NCBI GenBank assembly: GCA_947466075.1
Contig: CANIBP010000029.1
Coordinates: 1 to 64,000 of the forward strand
DNA from: Verrucomicrobiaceae bacterium
GTDB lineage: Bacteria > Verrucomicrobiota > Verrucomicrobiia > Verrucomicrobiales > Verrucomicrobiaceae
DNA: 64,000 nucleotides
Reading direction: 5' to 3'
Part shown: positions 9,185-18,256 of the stretch, piece by piece
How the letters are laid out: each line of letters starts with the position of its first letter
Numbering within the stretch: position 1 is the stretch's first letter
The notes under the pieces: model-generated
Database searches by the model: none
The model's input: only the letters and a program-made list of their open reading frames with translations
What the model was told of the DNA's origin: nothing
Translations under genes and position numbers: made by a program

Positions 9185-9950
9185 GCTTTAGTCCTCCTGG
9201 TTGAATGCACGCTTTCCGTGCGACGGCGAAGACCGAAGATCCAAACGGAATGTGCAGCCAGCGACAGAGCCGGGCATCCATCCGACCGGCGCATGCAAGC
9301 CACCGGTTCAACCACATGGGCGACAGCTTCAGATCTGATGCGGCTTCACTCCTGTTTCTGAGCTGCCTGTGGCTCCACCGCCGCCATGCAAGCAGCGGCA
9401 GAAACAGCCAGGCGTTCCAGTAGTGAATCATGCTGGCCTGCAGGCTATGACTTTCGAGCAATGACCGCACATGACACGACCTGTAGCGTCGAGCGCCACA
9501 CACCGCTGCATCATGTGCTCCTCGCAAGCATTCAAATGCCGGCAGGTTCAGCACCAGCAGTCCGCCGGGCTTCATCACGCGGACCATTTCCGTCAGTGCG
9601 CGGTTGCCATCCACGCCATCGTGATAAAGCACATCGAGGCTGAGAACCGCGTCGAACACCTCAGATGCAAACGGCAGTTCATGCACCGTGCCCAGCCGCA
9701 CGTTCATCAGGCCACGTTCATGGCAGTGTCTCACCGCCATTTCGGACGCGTCCATTCCATCCAAATCGCCCCAATGATGTTCACTCAAAAAAGCCAGCAT
9801 GCCGCCAGTGCCGCAGCCTGCATCCAGCACACGACCATATGCTGGCACTTCGCCTTCCAGCAGTGCCCGCAACACCAGCCGGTGCAGCACCGCATACCAC
9901 CAGTGCTGATCCTCTACAGCTCTTAGCGTGTGGTATTCAGCAGGTTGCAT
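9168..9950 (-). CDS. Class I SAM-dependent methyltransferase
   Basis: Seen: Rossmann SAM-binding motif I VLDAGCGTGGMLAFL (about residues 40-54), an acidic residue at the end of the next strand (GMDAS) and a motif like DAVLSLDVLYH, all of the Methyltransf_11 type. 260 aa, with an extra Trp/Arg-rich C-terminal region of about 80 residues that may bind substrate. It lies between an aminotransferase (14-bp overlap) and a glycosyltransferase (17-bp overlap), so the substrate is probably a nucleotide or lipid-linked amino sugar; this is inference. Confidence 0.85.
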   Translation of the reverse strand: MQPAEYHTLRAVEDQHWWYAVLHRLVLRALLEGEVPAYGRVLDAGCGTGGMLAFLSEHHWGDLDGMDASEMAVRHCHERGLMNVRLGTVHELPFASEVFDAVLSLDVLYHDGVDGNRALTEMVRVMKPGGLLVLNLPAFECLRGAHDAAVCGARRYRSCHVRSLLESHSLQASMIHYWNAWLFLPLLAWRRWSHRQLRNRSEAASDLKLSPMWLNRWLACAGRMDARLCRWLHIPFGSSVFAVARKACIQPGGLKHAHEG

Positions 9951-11064
9951 GATTCAGGCGTTCAATGGCATCACACACAAACTCCACCGCGTCGTCGGAC
10001 AGATGCGGGTGCAGCGGCAGGGAAACCATTTCAGTGGCTGCCCGGTCGCTTTCTGGCAGCACCGCTGTGCCGCCATACGCTGGCTGCCAGTGCAGCGGCG
10101 CTGGATAAGGCACTGCCACCGGAATTCCGGCCTGCCGGAGATGCAGTACCAGTTCATCCCTTCGCTTGCTGCGCACCAAGTACTGATGGTAGGCATGCTC
10201 GCAGCCTGTCCTCTCCTTGGGGCCGGCCACCATCTCGATGGAGTTCAGCCGTTCGTCATAGCGTGCAGCCAGTTTTCTTCTCCTATGCACACTTTCATGC
10301 AGGGAAGGCAGTTTGGCTCGCAGAATGGCGGCCTGCAGTTCATCCATCCGGCTGTTCACTCCCGTGGTTTCGCTGATGTAACGCTGCCGCCAGCCGTACT
10401 GACGGATCAAACGCAAACGCTCTGCGAGATAAGCGTCATTGGTCGCCACCGCACCCGCATCACCAAGCGCAGCTAGATTTTTCGTCGGGTAAAAGCTGAA
10501 TCCAGCCGCTCTGTCAAGCGATCCGGCCATTTTCCCATGCCATCGTGCGCCGTGAGCCTGTGCGCAGTCTTCGAGCAGAATGATTCCATGCTCGTCAGCC
10601 ACGCACTGCAACGTTTCCCAATCCGCTGGATGTCCGCACAGATGCACCGCCAGCGCCGCTTTCACATTCAGGCCTGCGGCCGAACGCAGCACGGCATCCA
10701 GTGATTTTGGGCAAAGCGTGAGCGTGTCTGCCTCAACGTCAGCAAACACCGGTTCAGCACCACAACGCATCACGCCCGCAGCCACTGCTGACGGTGCGAA
10801 TGATGGCACAATCACCGTGTCGCCCGGGCCGATCTCCAGCGCCCGCAGCATCAACTCAATCGCGTCCGTGCCAGTGCCCACCCCAACGACATGTTTCACG
10901 CCGAGGAAAGCGGCAAACTCACTTTCAAAGGCGGCCACCTCCTCTCCCAGAATAAAGCAGCCACTGCCGAGCACGCGCTGGACTGCCAGATGAATCTGCA
11001 CCTGATACTGTTGCTGGTCAGCGGACGGGAAGCTGGGGAAAAGAGATGCAGGCTGCGGCGGCAT
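9937..11064 (-). CDS. DegT/DnrJ/EryC1-family sugar aminotransferase
   Basis: PLP enzyme that aminates a nucleotide-linked keto sugar. Seen: GTGTDAIELMLRAL (cofactor phosphate region), LLEDCAQAHGA, and FSFYPTKNLAALGDAGAV holding the PLP-binding lysine (about Lys195 from the chosen start). Length 375 aa from MPPQPASL (ATG 11062-11064); 22 extra residues are possible upstream but look non-homologous. First gene of the operon running to 6006. With the FdtA-like isomerase it suggests a 3-amino-3,6-dideoxyhexose product (FdtB-like), which is inference. Confidence 0.9.
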   Translation of the reverse strand: MPPQPASLFPSFPSADQQQYQVQIHLAVQRVLGSGCFILGEEVAAFESEFAAFLGVKHVVGVGTGTDAIELMLRALEIGPGDTVIVPSFAPSAVAAGVMRCGAEPVFADVEADTLTLCPKSLDAVLRSAAGLNVKAALAVHLCGHPADWETLQCVADEHGIILLEDCAQAHGARWHGKMAGSLDRAAGFSFYPTKNLAALGDAGAVATNDAYLAERLRLIRQYGWRQRYISETTGVNSRMDELQAAILRAKLPSLHESVHRRRKLAARYDERLNSIEMVAGPKERTGCEHAYHQYLVRSKRRDELVLHLRQAGIPVAVPYPAPLHWQPAYGGTAVLPESDRAATEMVSLPLHPHLSDDAVEFVCDAIERLNHATC

Positions 11065-11211
11065 GACGTTGAGCCTTCGCCGTCCCCCGTTGGCTGCAAC
11101 TAACCCTGCTTGTGGCGTCAACCATGACAAATCCCGTTTCGTGCGGCTGCAGCACCATGCGTTGCTGTCGCTGGAAAGCCTTGTGGCTCAAGCGGCGTTT
11201 GCTATGCCGCC

Positions 11212-12423
11212 ATGAACCCGACCACCACCAATCGTCTTCTCTCCCTCGACGCCTTTCGAGGCTTTATCATGCTGCTGATGGCCTCATCGGGCTTTGGTAT
11301 CGTGCAGATGGCGGCGGCGAATCCGGGCTCGTGGTGGGACTTCATCAAGCCGCAGTTTGAGCATCAGGCCTGGCAGGGCTGCTCGTTGTGGGATCTGATT
11401 CAGCCGAGCTTCATGTTCATGGTTGGCATTGCCGTGCCATTTTCGTGTGCGAAGCGGCGCGAGCACGGTCAGTCGTTCTTTGGAATGGCATGGCATGCGC
11501 TATCGCGCGCGATCATGTTGGTGGCGCTAGGCTTGATCCTGGCGACGCATTCAGGGGACAAGCATACTGTGTTTCTTTTCACTAACGTGCTCGCGCAGAT
11601 CGGCCTCGGTTACTTCTTTCTCTTTTTACTTTCACGCCTGGGCTGGGAATACATGGTTTCGGGGATCATTCTGATCCTTGTCGGCTATTCGTGGTTCTTC
11701 ATCCAGCATCCATTGCCTTCAGCCCAGGATCTTACGGCGATTGCGGGCATGAAAGGCACGGAGAATGCCATTCTGCCGGGCTTTTCCGGCCACTGGAACA
11801 TTCACACGAATGCCGCTGCGGCATTTGACCGCGTGTTTTTGAACAAGCTGCCGCAGGCGACAGCCTTCCAATACAACCCAGGCGGATACCAGACGCTAAA
11901 CTTCATCCCTGCGCTCGCCACGATGCTTGGCGGGGCGCTGACGGGGTATTTTCTCATGCGCAGCCCGCATTCGGACAAGCGCAAGTGCGCCACGTTGTTG
12001 ATCGCGGGCCTTGTGCTGGTGCTGGTCGGGACATCTCTCGATCTCAAGGTGCTGCCGATAGTGGGTGCCAAATTGGATCATCTCACCCTGTTGCCGGTGG
12101 TGAAACGTATCTGGACGCCGTCATGGGCGATCCTCAGTGGTGGTTGGGTACTCATTCTGCTTTCGACTTTCCATTGGCTAGTCGAGATCGCAGGCATGAG
12201 GCGGTTGGTGTTTCCACTGGTGGTCGTTGGGATGAACAGCATCACGATTTATCTGCTGCACAGCCTGTGTGCTGGTTGGATTCGCGAAAATCTACAAAAG
12301 CATCTTCCCGACGCCGCCTTTCCTGCTCAGTGGGCCCCAGTGATCGAACGCTGTGGCGTGTTGTTTGTCCTTTGGTTGATCTGTTTCTGGCTGTATAAGC
12401 AAAAAGCTTTCCTCAAACTGTGA
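11212..12423 (+). CDS. DUF5009 / heparan-glucosaminide N-acetyltransferase-like membrane acyltransferase
   Basis: Seen: about ten hydrophobic helices; N-terminal RLLSLDAFRGFIMLLMA, the signature of this acyltransferase group, and a conserved-looking WDLIQPSFMFMVGIAVPFS segment (about 63-81). 403 aa, typical length. Relatives (HGSNAT and bacterial homologues) acetylate glycans across the membrane using acetyl-CoA; the bacterial substrate is unknown. Divergent from the sugar operon across 147 bp. The next gene starts within its stop codon (GTGA overlap). Confidence 0.82.
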   Translation: MNPTTTNRLLSLDAFRGFIMLLMASSGFGIVQMAAANPGSWWDFIKPQFEHQAWQGCSLWDLIQPSFMFMVGIAVPFSCAKRREHGQSFFGMAWHALSRAIMLVALGLILATHSGDKHTVFLFTNVLAQIGLGYFFLFLLSRLGWEYMVSGIILILVGYSWFFIQHPLPSAQDLTAIAGMKGTENAILPGFSGHWNIHTNAAAAFDRVFLNKLPQATAFQYNPGGYQTLNFIPALATMLGGALTGYFLMRSPHSDKRKCATLLIAGLVLVLVGTSLDLKVLPIVGAKLDHLTLLPVVKRIWTPSWAILSGGWVLILLSTFHWLVEIAGMRRLVFPLVVVGMNSITIYLLHSLCAGWIRENLQKHLPDAAFPAQWAPVIERCGVLFVLWLICFWLYKQKAFLKL

Positions 12424-12893
12424 TCCCTCGTTATTTTTTTCTCGCCATCGTCATTCTAACTGCCTGCCAGAGCAAACCGGCCACACCCACGACACCTGTC
12501 CGTGATTTGAAGGAAGAGGATCGGTTTCACAAGGCTGGACTCATCATGCTGCCCGACCTGCAACATGCCAGCACATGGGAGGAACTCATCCATGTGAAGA
12601 TGGGGGTGCCGGCACGAAAAATTGAAGTGCAGGCTGGTCCCGGTTTCACCACAGTGATCGTTAAGGAACTCAAGAATCGGGCCGATGCAGAGGGGGTGGC
12701 TCAGGAGTTGCGAGTGATTGGTGAGAAAACGCCTGAAAAATTTGGCCCCACGAAAGTGGAAGTCCGGCTCATTAATGCAGCACCAACGATCAATCCGTTT
12801 GTGTTGCCCACGCAGTCCAGTCCTGCGACTCCTAATCCTGGTTCGGTTCTCCCAACGCTTTCATTACCGCCGCTCCTGCCCTCCGGCCGCTGA
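12420..12893 (+). CDS. Small lipoprotein
   Basis: Seen: an N-terminal hydrophobic stretch ending in the lipobox LTAC (Cys16), so it should be lipidated and exported; then a soluble domain (about residues 30-120) with the alternating pattern of a SPOR-like or similar alpha/beta fold, and a Pro/Ser-rich tail. 157 aa, GTG start overlapping the upstream stop. Its 3' end overlaps the convergent flavoprotein gene by 62 bp. No specific function recognised. Confidence 0.72.
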   Translation: MIPRYFFLAIVILTACQSKPATPTTPVRDLKEEDRFHKAGLIMLPDLQHASTWEELIHVKMGVPARKIEVQAGPGFTTVIVKELKNRADAEGVAQELRVIGEKTPEKFGPTKVEVRLINAAPTINPFVLPTQSSPATPNPGSVLPTLSLPPLLPSGR

Positions 12894-14106
12894 GCAGTGC
12901 GCCGTTGATAGAGACATCCTCGCACCAGTCACCACAGCGGTAGAGACCGGGTTCCATCATGGCTGTCAACGGGCCGTTACCGAGTCGCAACTGCCGCGCT
13001 TCAGGCTGAGCATGCCGAATCTGGTAAGTGCGCAGATGGCGCCAATTGCCAACGACCGCTTCACCAAACCATGACCGCATTTGATCGCGTACGACTTGTT
13101 CGAGTTCAGTGCTCGACGGTGCGCCCAAGATTGAAGCAGAGATGAGATGCTGTCCTGGAGGTGCATAATGCGGTGAAATGCGCGAGAGCACTGCGATGCT
13201 ATTCACTGGGCCGCGGCCATCGCCATCGAGATATAGAATTGGATCGCCTGGCGGCATGTCATGCGTGGCGAAGTACATGCAGGTTGTCGAACGACTTGGC
13301 AGTAGAGGCGCAGGAGTTCCGGTTTGCGGCAGGAGGCGATACGCCACCTCTTCGCTCACAGCGACAATGACATGATCCGCGTGCAGCACCTCACCAGTGT
13401 CCAATGTGACTTCACGGGCGCGCACACCTGAAACCGGTGCGTTCAGGCGCAGGCTGCCAGGCGGCAGTGCGATCGCGAGTTGATCGGGAATCGACTGCAT
13501 GCCGCGAGCGGGCAGCGCGCTGCCACCACGGTCGAACATGGCGAACAAGAACAGCAGCATGCGGGCACTGGTGCGCAGATCCTTCTCCAAAAACACGCCA
13601 CCGAAGAACGGGCGGAAAAATTTGTCGATCATGCCTTCAGAGAAGCCGAAATCACGCAGGTAGTCCTCCGTCTCCATGTCACCAAGATCACGCGGTGGCC
13701 CGCGCAGACCGAAGACTTCCTTGCGGAGCAGCAGTGTGGTCCATTTGTCCCGCAGGGTGACGATTTCATCACGGAAATTCTTCATCGCCGTGAGCGGATG
13801 GGCCAGTGGATCCGCCATGCGATGAAAACGGTTTTTCACGAACACATCCGCACCACGGTAAATCTGTCGTAGATCGAGTTCATCATAGTCCAGCACGCGG
13901 CGTGCCTCGGGATACGCGGGCAGGAAAACCTGGAAGCCACGGTCGAGTAGGAAGCCTTCGACTTCGTCCGTGCGTACTCGTCCACCCACGGCATTGGAAG
14001 CTTCCAAAATCGTGAACTGGCGACCTGCTGCTGCCAGTACGCGGGCGCAGGCCAGCCCCGCGAGGCCGGCTCCGATAATGACAATTCTGGACTGCTGATG
14101 ACTCAT
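12832..14106 (-). CDS. FAD-dependent amine-oxidase-family oxidoreductase
   Basis: Seen: N-terminal dinucleotide-binding motif IVIIGAGLAGLACARVL (about residues 8-24), the GG motif NAVGGRVRTD, and a C-terminal FAD-closing segment GLYRCGDWCEDVSINGALLSG, the layout of protoporphyrinogen-oxidase/phytoene-desaturase-like proteins. 424 aa from MSHQQSR (ATG 14104-14106); longer in-frame starts add an Arg/His-rich stretch with no homology. Substrate not predictable. Divergent from rmlD. Confidence 0.85.
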   Translation of the reverse strand: MSHQQSRIVIIGAGLAGLACARVLAAAGRQFTILEASNAVGGRVRTDEVEGFLLDRGFQVFLPAYPEARRVLDYDELDLRQIYRGADVFVKNRFHRMADPLAHPLTAMKNFRDEIVTLRDKWTTLLLRKEVFGLRGPPRDLGDMETEDYLRDFGFSEGMIDKFFRPFFGGVFLEKDLRTSARMLLFLFAMFDRGGSALPARGMQSIPDQLAIALPPGSLRLNAPVSGVRAREVTLDTGEVLHADHVIVAVSEEVAYRLLPQTGTPAPLLPSRSTTCMYFATHDMPPGDPILYLDGDGRGPVNSIAVLSRISPHYAPPGQHLISASILGAPSSTELEQVVRDQMRSWFGEAVVGNWRHLRTYQIRHAQPEARQLRLGNGPLTAMMEPGLYRCGDWCEDVSINGALLSGRRAGAAVMKALGEPNQD

Positions 14107-14179
14107 CAAATCTTCCGAGCGCGCATCATGGGCGTGCCTTTTACCTTTGCAAGCGTGAGAGCCGTGGCAAGCATGCCTC

Positions 14180-15067
14180 ATGCCCGCAGCACGCAGTCCC
14201 CGCATTCTCATTCTTGGCGCCAATGGTGGCCTGGGACGCGCACTGTATCGCCATTTTGCTCCCAATTATAAAACGGTGTGTTGGGGACGAGCCGAATTCG
14301 ATTTCGAACAGCCAGAAGCCCTCGCGGACAAGCTGGCGGCCCAGCCGTTTGACCTGCTGCTCAATGCCGCGGGTATGACCAGCCCAGATGTTTGTGAAAT
14401 GCATCCTGAGACCGCCAAAGTAATCAATGTGATCGCACCGCAAATCATCGCTGAATGCTGTAAGAAACGTGGTGCACGCATGATTCACTTCAGCACCGAT
14501 TATGTGTTCAGTGGTGAGCCACATGAGCCATGGAACGAGGATGACTCGACACAGCCGATTAATGTCTATGGCCGTACCAAACGCGACGGTGAGTTGGCAG
14601 TGCTCCAAGCTAGTCCCAGCGCGCTGGTGGCGCGCGTGTCGTGGCTATTTGGCCCCGACAAGCCAAGTCATCCCGACAATATCATTCAGCGTGCCTTGCA
14701 GACGGTTGACCTGAGTGCGGTTGAAGACAAAGTTTCCGTTCCTACCAGCAACGCCGACATATGCGGGTGGGTTGAGCGCTTGATGCATGCTGATGCCAGT
14801 GGAGTTTGGCATCTCTGCAACAGTGGCAGTGCTTCCTGGCATTCATGGGCGGAAGTAGCGCTGCAAATCGCCAGCGTGATTGGTCTGTCGGTCAAAACGA
14901 CCACTTTGAAACCCATCAAACTCTCGGAACTGGTGCAATTGAAGGCAAAGCGTCCTTTGATGACGGTGATGAGCAATTCGAAGCTGAAAAACCTGATTGG
15001 TGGCGAAGTTCGTCACTGGCGTGAGGCTTTGGAAGATTATCTGGTAAAGAAGTATAGCGTCCAATGA
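14180..15067 (+). CDS. rmlD: dTDP-4-dehydrorhamnose reductase
   Basis: Last step of dTDP-L-rhamnose synthesis, NAD(P)H dependent. Seen: Rossmann start ILILGANGGLGRALYRHF, FSTDYVFSGEP (SDR active-site strand) and the catalytic YGRTKRDGE (YxxxK). 295 aa, normal. No rmlA, rmlB or rmlC is in the window. It overlaps the next gene by 4 bp. A related reductase of other 4-keto sugars remains possible. Confidence 0.87.
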   Translation: MPAARSPRILILGANGGLGRALYRHFAPNYKTVCWGRAEFDFEQPEALADKLAAQPFDLLLNAAGMTSPDVCEMHPETAKVINVIAPQIIAECCKKRGARMIHFSTDYVFSGEPHEPWNEDDSTQPINVYGRTKRDGELAVLQASPSALVARVSWLFGPDKPSHPDNIIQRALQTVDLSAVEDKVSVPTSNADICGWVERLMHADASGVWHLCNSGSASWHSWAEVALQIASVIGLSVKTTTLKPIKLSELVQLKAKRPLMTVMSNSKLKNLIGGEVRHWREALEDYLVKKYSVQ

Positions 15068-15804
15068 CTCCCGTTTCCGCCATGACACGCTGCGACATCC
15101 TTCATGAGGATCGATTTCTCATCGTGGTGAACAAACCTCATGGCGTGCTCTCGCATCCGAATCCGAAAGCCGCCAAACCACAGCCTGCGGCTTTTGAAGG
15201 CAGTTATGATCATGATCGGCGCTGCTTCAAAACAACTGTCGGCAACGTGTGGCTAATGCATCGCCTCGATCAGGACACTTCGGGCGTTCTGCTCGGTGCC
15301 AAGGATGAAAAAACTGCGGCCGCATGCCGTGAGGCGTTTGAAGCAGAGAAGGTGCGGAAAAAATATCTCACTCTGTGCAGCGGCGGCAATTTGAAGTCTG
15401 AAGGCGTGTGGCTGGATCATCTGATCACGGCTCATGCCAAGCATCAGGTTCGCACCACGGTGCGGCATGGCACACGCCCGAACGCAGAGGCGAAGTATCG
15501 TGTGATTGAGACCAATGCGGCGAATCGCGTCGTGCTAATCGAGGTCGAACTGATCACCGGCAAGACCCATCAAATTCGTGTGCAGGCTGCCTCACGGCAG
15601 CTTCCGCTGGTGGGCGATGACGTGTATGGCTCGTTCGATTTGAACCGCAAACTGCGCAAAACAATCAATGCGAAACGCTTGTTCCTGCATGCGCATGAAC
15701 TGAGCCTGAAGCATCCCGCTTCAGGTCAGCCACTGAGTGTGAAAGCTCCGCTGCCGCCTGACTTGAATGCAGTTCTGGCGGCAGCGGGGTTGAAAGCGCT
15801 TTAA
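15064..15804 (+). CDS. RluA-family pseudouridine synthase
   Basis: Isomerises uridine to pseudouridine in structured RNA. Seen: the N-terminal VVNKPHGVLSHPNP, motif II HRLDQDTSGVLL with the catalytic Asp (about residue 68), and TGKTHQIRVQAA. 246 aa without an S4 domain, so closer to RluA/TruC types than RluD; the target RNA cannot be told. Translationally coupled to rmlD. Convergent with cimA, ending 4 bp inside its 3' end. Confidence 0.9.
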   Translation: MTPVSAMTRCDILHEDRFLIVVNKPHGVLSHPNPKAAKPQPAAFEGSYDHDRRCFKTTVGNVWLMHRLDQDTSGVLLGAKDEKTAAACREAFEAEKVRKKYLTLCSGGNLKSEGVWLDHLITAHAKHQVRTTVRHGTRPNAEAKYRVIETNAANRVVLIEVELITGKTHQIRVQAASRQLPLVGDDVYGSFDLNRKLRKTINAKRLFLHAHELSLKHPASGQPLSVKAPLPPDLNAVLAAAGLKAL

Positions 15805-17366
15805 GCCGTTTTTTTGAGCAGGAAGTACTCGATGCCATCGACGAGCGCCTTCCAGCTTGCGTCGATGATGTTGCAGCTCACTCCGACGGTGCTCCAGGTG
15901 GCGTTGCCGTCGGTGCTGGTGATGAGCACGCGAGTTTTTGCGGCGGTGCCGGCACCACCGTCGATGATGCGCACCTTGTAATCTGCGAGGCGCATGTTCT
16001 TGAGCCTAGGAAAGAGCGGCGTGAGGGCTTTGCGTAGCGCGTTGTCCAGCGCATTCACGGGACCGTCACCTTCATCGACGGTGTAAACGGGCGAGCCGTT
16101 GACGTCGATTTTGATGGTGGCCTCGCAGGTCTCGAAGCCGTGATTGCCACCACGGAAACGATGCGTGGAATGATATTCGATGAGGTCGAACAGTGGCTGG
16201 TATTGGCCGAGTTGCTTGCGGATGAGCATTTCGAACGAAGCCTCAGCAGCTTCAAATTCGCAGCCCTCGCTTTCGAGGCGTTTGACCTCGGCAAGGATGG
16301 ACTGAACCTTGGGATCGCCTTTGGCGAATTTGAAGCCCATGCCCTCGGCTTTCACGTGCACGTTCGACTGGCCGGACATGTCCGAGATGCTGATGATGCG
16401 CTGGTTGCCGACGAGTGCAGGATCGACGTGCTCGTAGGTGCGAGCAAGTTTCTGCACGGCATGCACATGCAGGCCGCCTTTGTGCGTGAATGCGGCGAGA
16501 CCGACATAAGGCGCACGGATATCATGCGGCACGTTGGCGAGTTCATCGACAAAGTGGGCGAGTTCGCGCAGAAGCGTGAGGTCGAGGCCAAGTTCGACGC
16601 CCATCTTGAGCTGGAGCGCGGGCATGATGGTGGTGAGGTTGCAGTTCCCCACACGTTCGCCGTAGCCGTTGATGGTGCCCTGCACCTGGCAAGCTCCAGC
16701 ACGCACGGCAGCGAGTGCATTGGCGACACCGACACCACCGTCATTGTGTGTGTGGATGCCCACAGGGCGGCCGAGATGCGCGATGACCTTGCGTGTGGTG
16801 TCTTCGACGAACTCGGGCAATGCGCCGCCATTGGTTTCGCAGAGCACGATGAGATCAGCTCCCGCATCCTGAGCGGCTTTGACGGTTTTAAGCGAGTATT
16901 CTGGGTCTTCCTTGAAGCTGTCGAAGAAGTGCTCGGCATCGTAGAGCACCTCACGGCCATGCTTTTTCAAGTAGGTGACCGTGTCGGCGATCATGGCGAG
17001 GTTTTCTTCCAGACTGACCTGAAAGACTTCAGTGACATGCAGTGCCCACGTTTTACCGACGACGGTGACAGTAGGCGTTTTGGCATCGAGCAGCATTTTG
17101 ACCTGCGGATCGTCTTCGACTTTCATTTTACCGCGTCGGGTCATGCCGAAGGCGGTGATCTTCGCGGTTTTCCAGGTGCGCTTGGCGGCTTCTTCAAAAA
17201 AGGCTGCGTCCTTGGGGTTCGAACCGGGCCAACCGCCTTCGATGTAATGCACACCGAAGTCGTCGAGCTTTTCGGCGACGCGGATTTTATCGAGGGTGCT
17301 GAAGGAGATGCCGGTGCCTTGCGTGCCGTCACGCAGGGTGGTGTCATAGATGGTAACTGGAGACAT
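15801..17366 (-). CDS. cimA: (R)-citramalate synthase
   Basis: Condenses pyruvate with acetyl-CoA to citramalate, opening a threonine-independent route to isoleucine. Seen: the TIM-barrel start IYDTTLRDGTQG, the metal-binding GIHTHNDGGVGVANA and GRVGNCN-like region (GERVGNCNLTTI), and a C-terminal regulatory LeuA-dimer domain (about 390-515). 521 aa matches CimA rather than the shorter homocitrate synthases; the GTQG/GISF start also fits CimA. A structured leader with a small Ile-rich reading frame lies upstream. Confidence 0.88.
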   Translation of the reverse strand: MSPVTIYDTTLRDGTQGTGISFSTLDKIRVAEKLDDFGVHYIEGGWPGSNPKDAAFFEEAAKRTWKTAKITAFGMTRRGKMKVEDDPQVKMLLDAKTPTVTVVGKTWALHVTEVFQVSLEENLAMIADTVTYLKKHGREVLYDAEHFFDSFKEDPEYSLKTVKAAQDAGADLIVLCETNGGALPEFVEDTTRKVIAHLGRPVGIHTHNDGGVGVANALAAVRAGACQVQGTINGYGERVGNCNLTTIMPALQLKMGVELGLDLTLLRELAHFVDELANVPHDIRAPYVGLAAFTHKGGLHVHAVQKLARTYEHVDPALVGNQRIISISDMSGQSNVHVKAEGMGFKFAKGDPKVQSILAEVKRLESEGCEFEAAEASFEMLIRKQLGQYQPLFDLIEYHSTHRFRGGNHGFETCEATIKIDVNGSPVYTVDEGDGPVNALDNALRKALTPLFPRLKNMRLADYKVRIIDGGAGTAAKTRVLITSTDGNATWSTVGVSCNIIDASWKALVDGIEYFLLKKTA

Positions 17367-17669
17367 GTGAGTATGGAAATGGAGAGGGTGGAAGGGGTAT
17401 GCAATGAGAAAACAGGCCGGATGGCGATTGCCAAAGGTTCCGGGACGCCGGATGCCGGGAGCGCTTTAAGCGCAGGCATGGATCAAACCAACGGACTCCC
17501 TCGGCTGCGTCAGGCGCAGAGGAGTCCGATGCTAATTCGGATTTTTTGGCAGATGTCAGGGCGGTTGACCATGAACGGAGTACTTTTTACGCCGGGTCCG
17601 ACCTGCTGGCAAAGGGAAGTTTCAACAGCGGGTCATGATCACCCGTGGTTGAGATTGAGGGCGGCAGAA
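17367..17669 (-). promoter_or_regulatory. cimA leader with possible Ile/Leu leader peptide and hairpin
   Basis: Non-coding gap of about 300 bp upstream of cimA. A 20-codon frame (minus, 17572 down to 17510) reads MVNRPDICQKIRISIGLLCA, with four Ile and two adjacent Leu codons. Its last codons and stop fall inside a nested hairpin: CGGACTCC (17521-17528) pairs with GGAGTCCG (17492-17499), enclosing a 5-bp CTGCG/CGCAG stem. This resembles branched-chain amino-acid attenuation. Against it: no clear ribosome-binding site and no obvious T-run terminator. A GCGCTT/AAGCGC palindrome is at 17461-17473. Confidence 0.35.
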
Positions 17670-18209
17670 TTACTTGCCGGCTCCTTCTTCAGTGCCATGT
17701 GCTGTGGCAGGTGTTAGATCCTTAAGGCCGGGGGCCTTCTGCCAACCGCTAGCAGGCAAGGGGGAGACATTGCCTTCCAGAGATGAGCGCACTTCGAGAT
17801 GTTTGCGCACCAGCGCATCATCAAGTTTGGCGGTGCCCCGATCGGCCATGTTTGCCAACGGGAGGTCACTGAGATCCATTTTTGGAATAAAGGGTTTCTC
17901 GGGGAATGTTGGCGCAACTGCTGGTATAGAAGTTAGAGCTGGTGCTGCTTGATTACCAATCTGAGAAAACATCCATAGGCCAGAGGCGCAAACGGCGACT
18001 GTTGCCAGCGCCATACCCCACTTAAGCACGAGTAAGTTACCCCACCAAGTGGTGGCGCGTTCCCAGAACAACTCCAGAGACGATTGTTTCAGCATTTCCG
18101 CACGCTGGCGCTGATGGAACTGCTGGAGGAAATCTTCGGTGAACCCTTCACTAGGCTGTTCAAACCTCTTCAATCGGATCAGGCGCTGGATATCTTCAAA
18201 CTCACTCAT
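17670..18209 (-). CDS. Single-pass membrane protein, probable partner of the ECF sigma factor
   Basis: Seen: a charged cytoplasmic-like N-terminus (about 1-60), one hydrophobic helix (LLVLKWGMALATVAVCASGLW, roughly 59-79), then a Pro-rich and charged C-terminal part. 179 aa. It lies 47 bp downstream of the ECF sigma gene on the same strand. The layout (N-terminal soluble part, one TM helix, immediate sigma neighbour) is that of many anti-sigma factors, but no zinc-binding HxxxCxxC motif is present, so the anti-sigma role is inference. Confidence 0.65.
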   Translation of the reverse strand: MSEFEDIQRLIRLKRFEQPSEGFTEDFLQQFHQRQRAEMLKQSSLELFWERATTWWGNLLVLKWGMALATVAVCASGLWMFSQIGNQAAPALTSIPAVAPTFPEKPFIPKMDLSDLPLANMADRGTAKLDDALVRKHLEVRSSLEGNVSPLPASGWQKAPGLKDLTPATAHGTEEGAGK

Positions 18210-18256
18210 GGCGTTCTGTGGGTTATGTCGGTGTTAATTTCGTGAATGGGGCGGCT

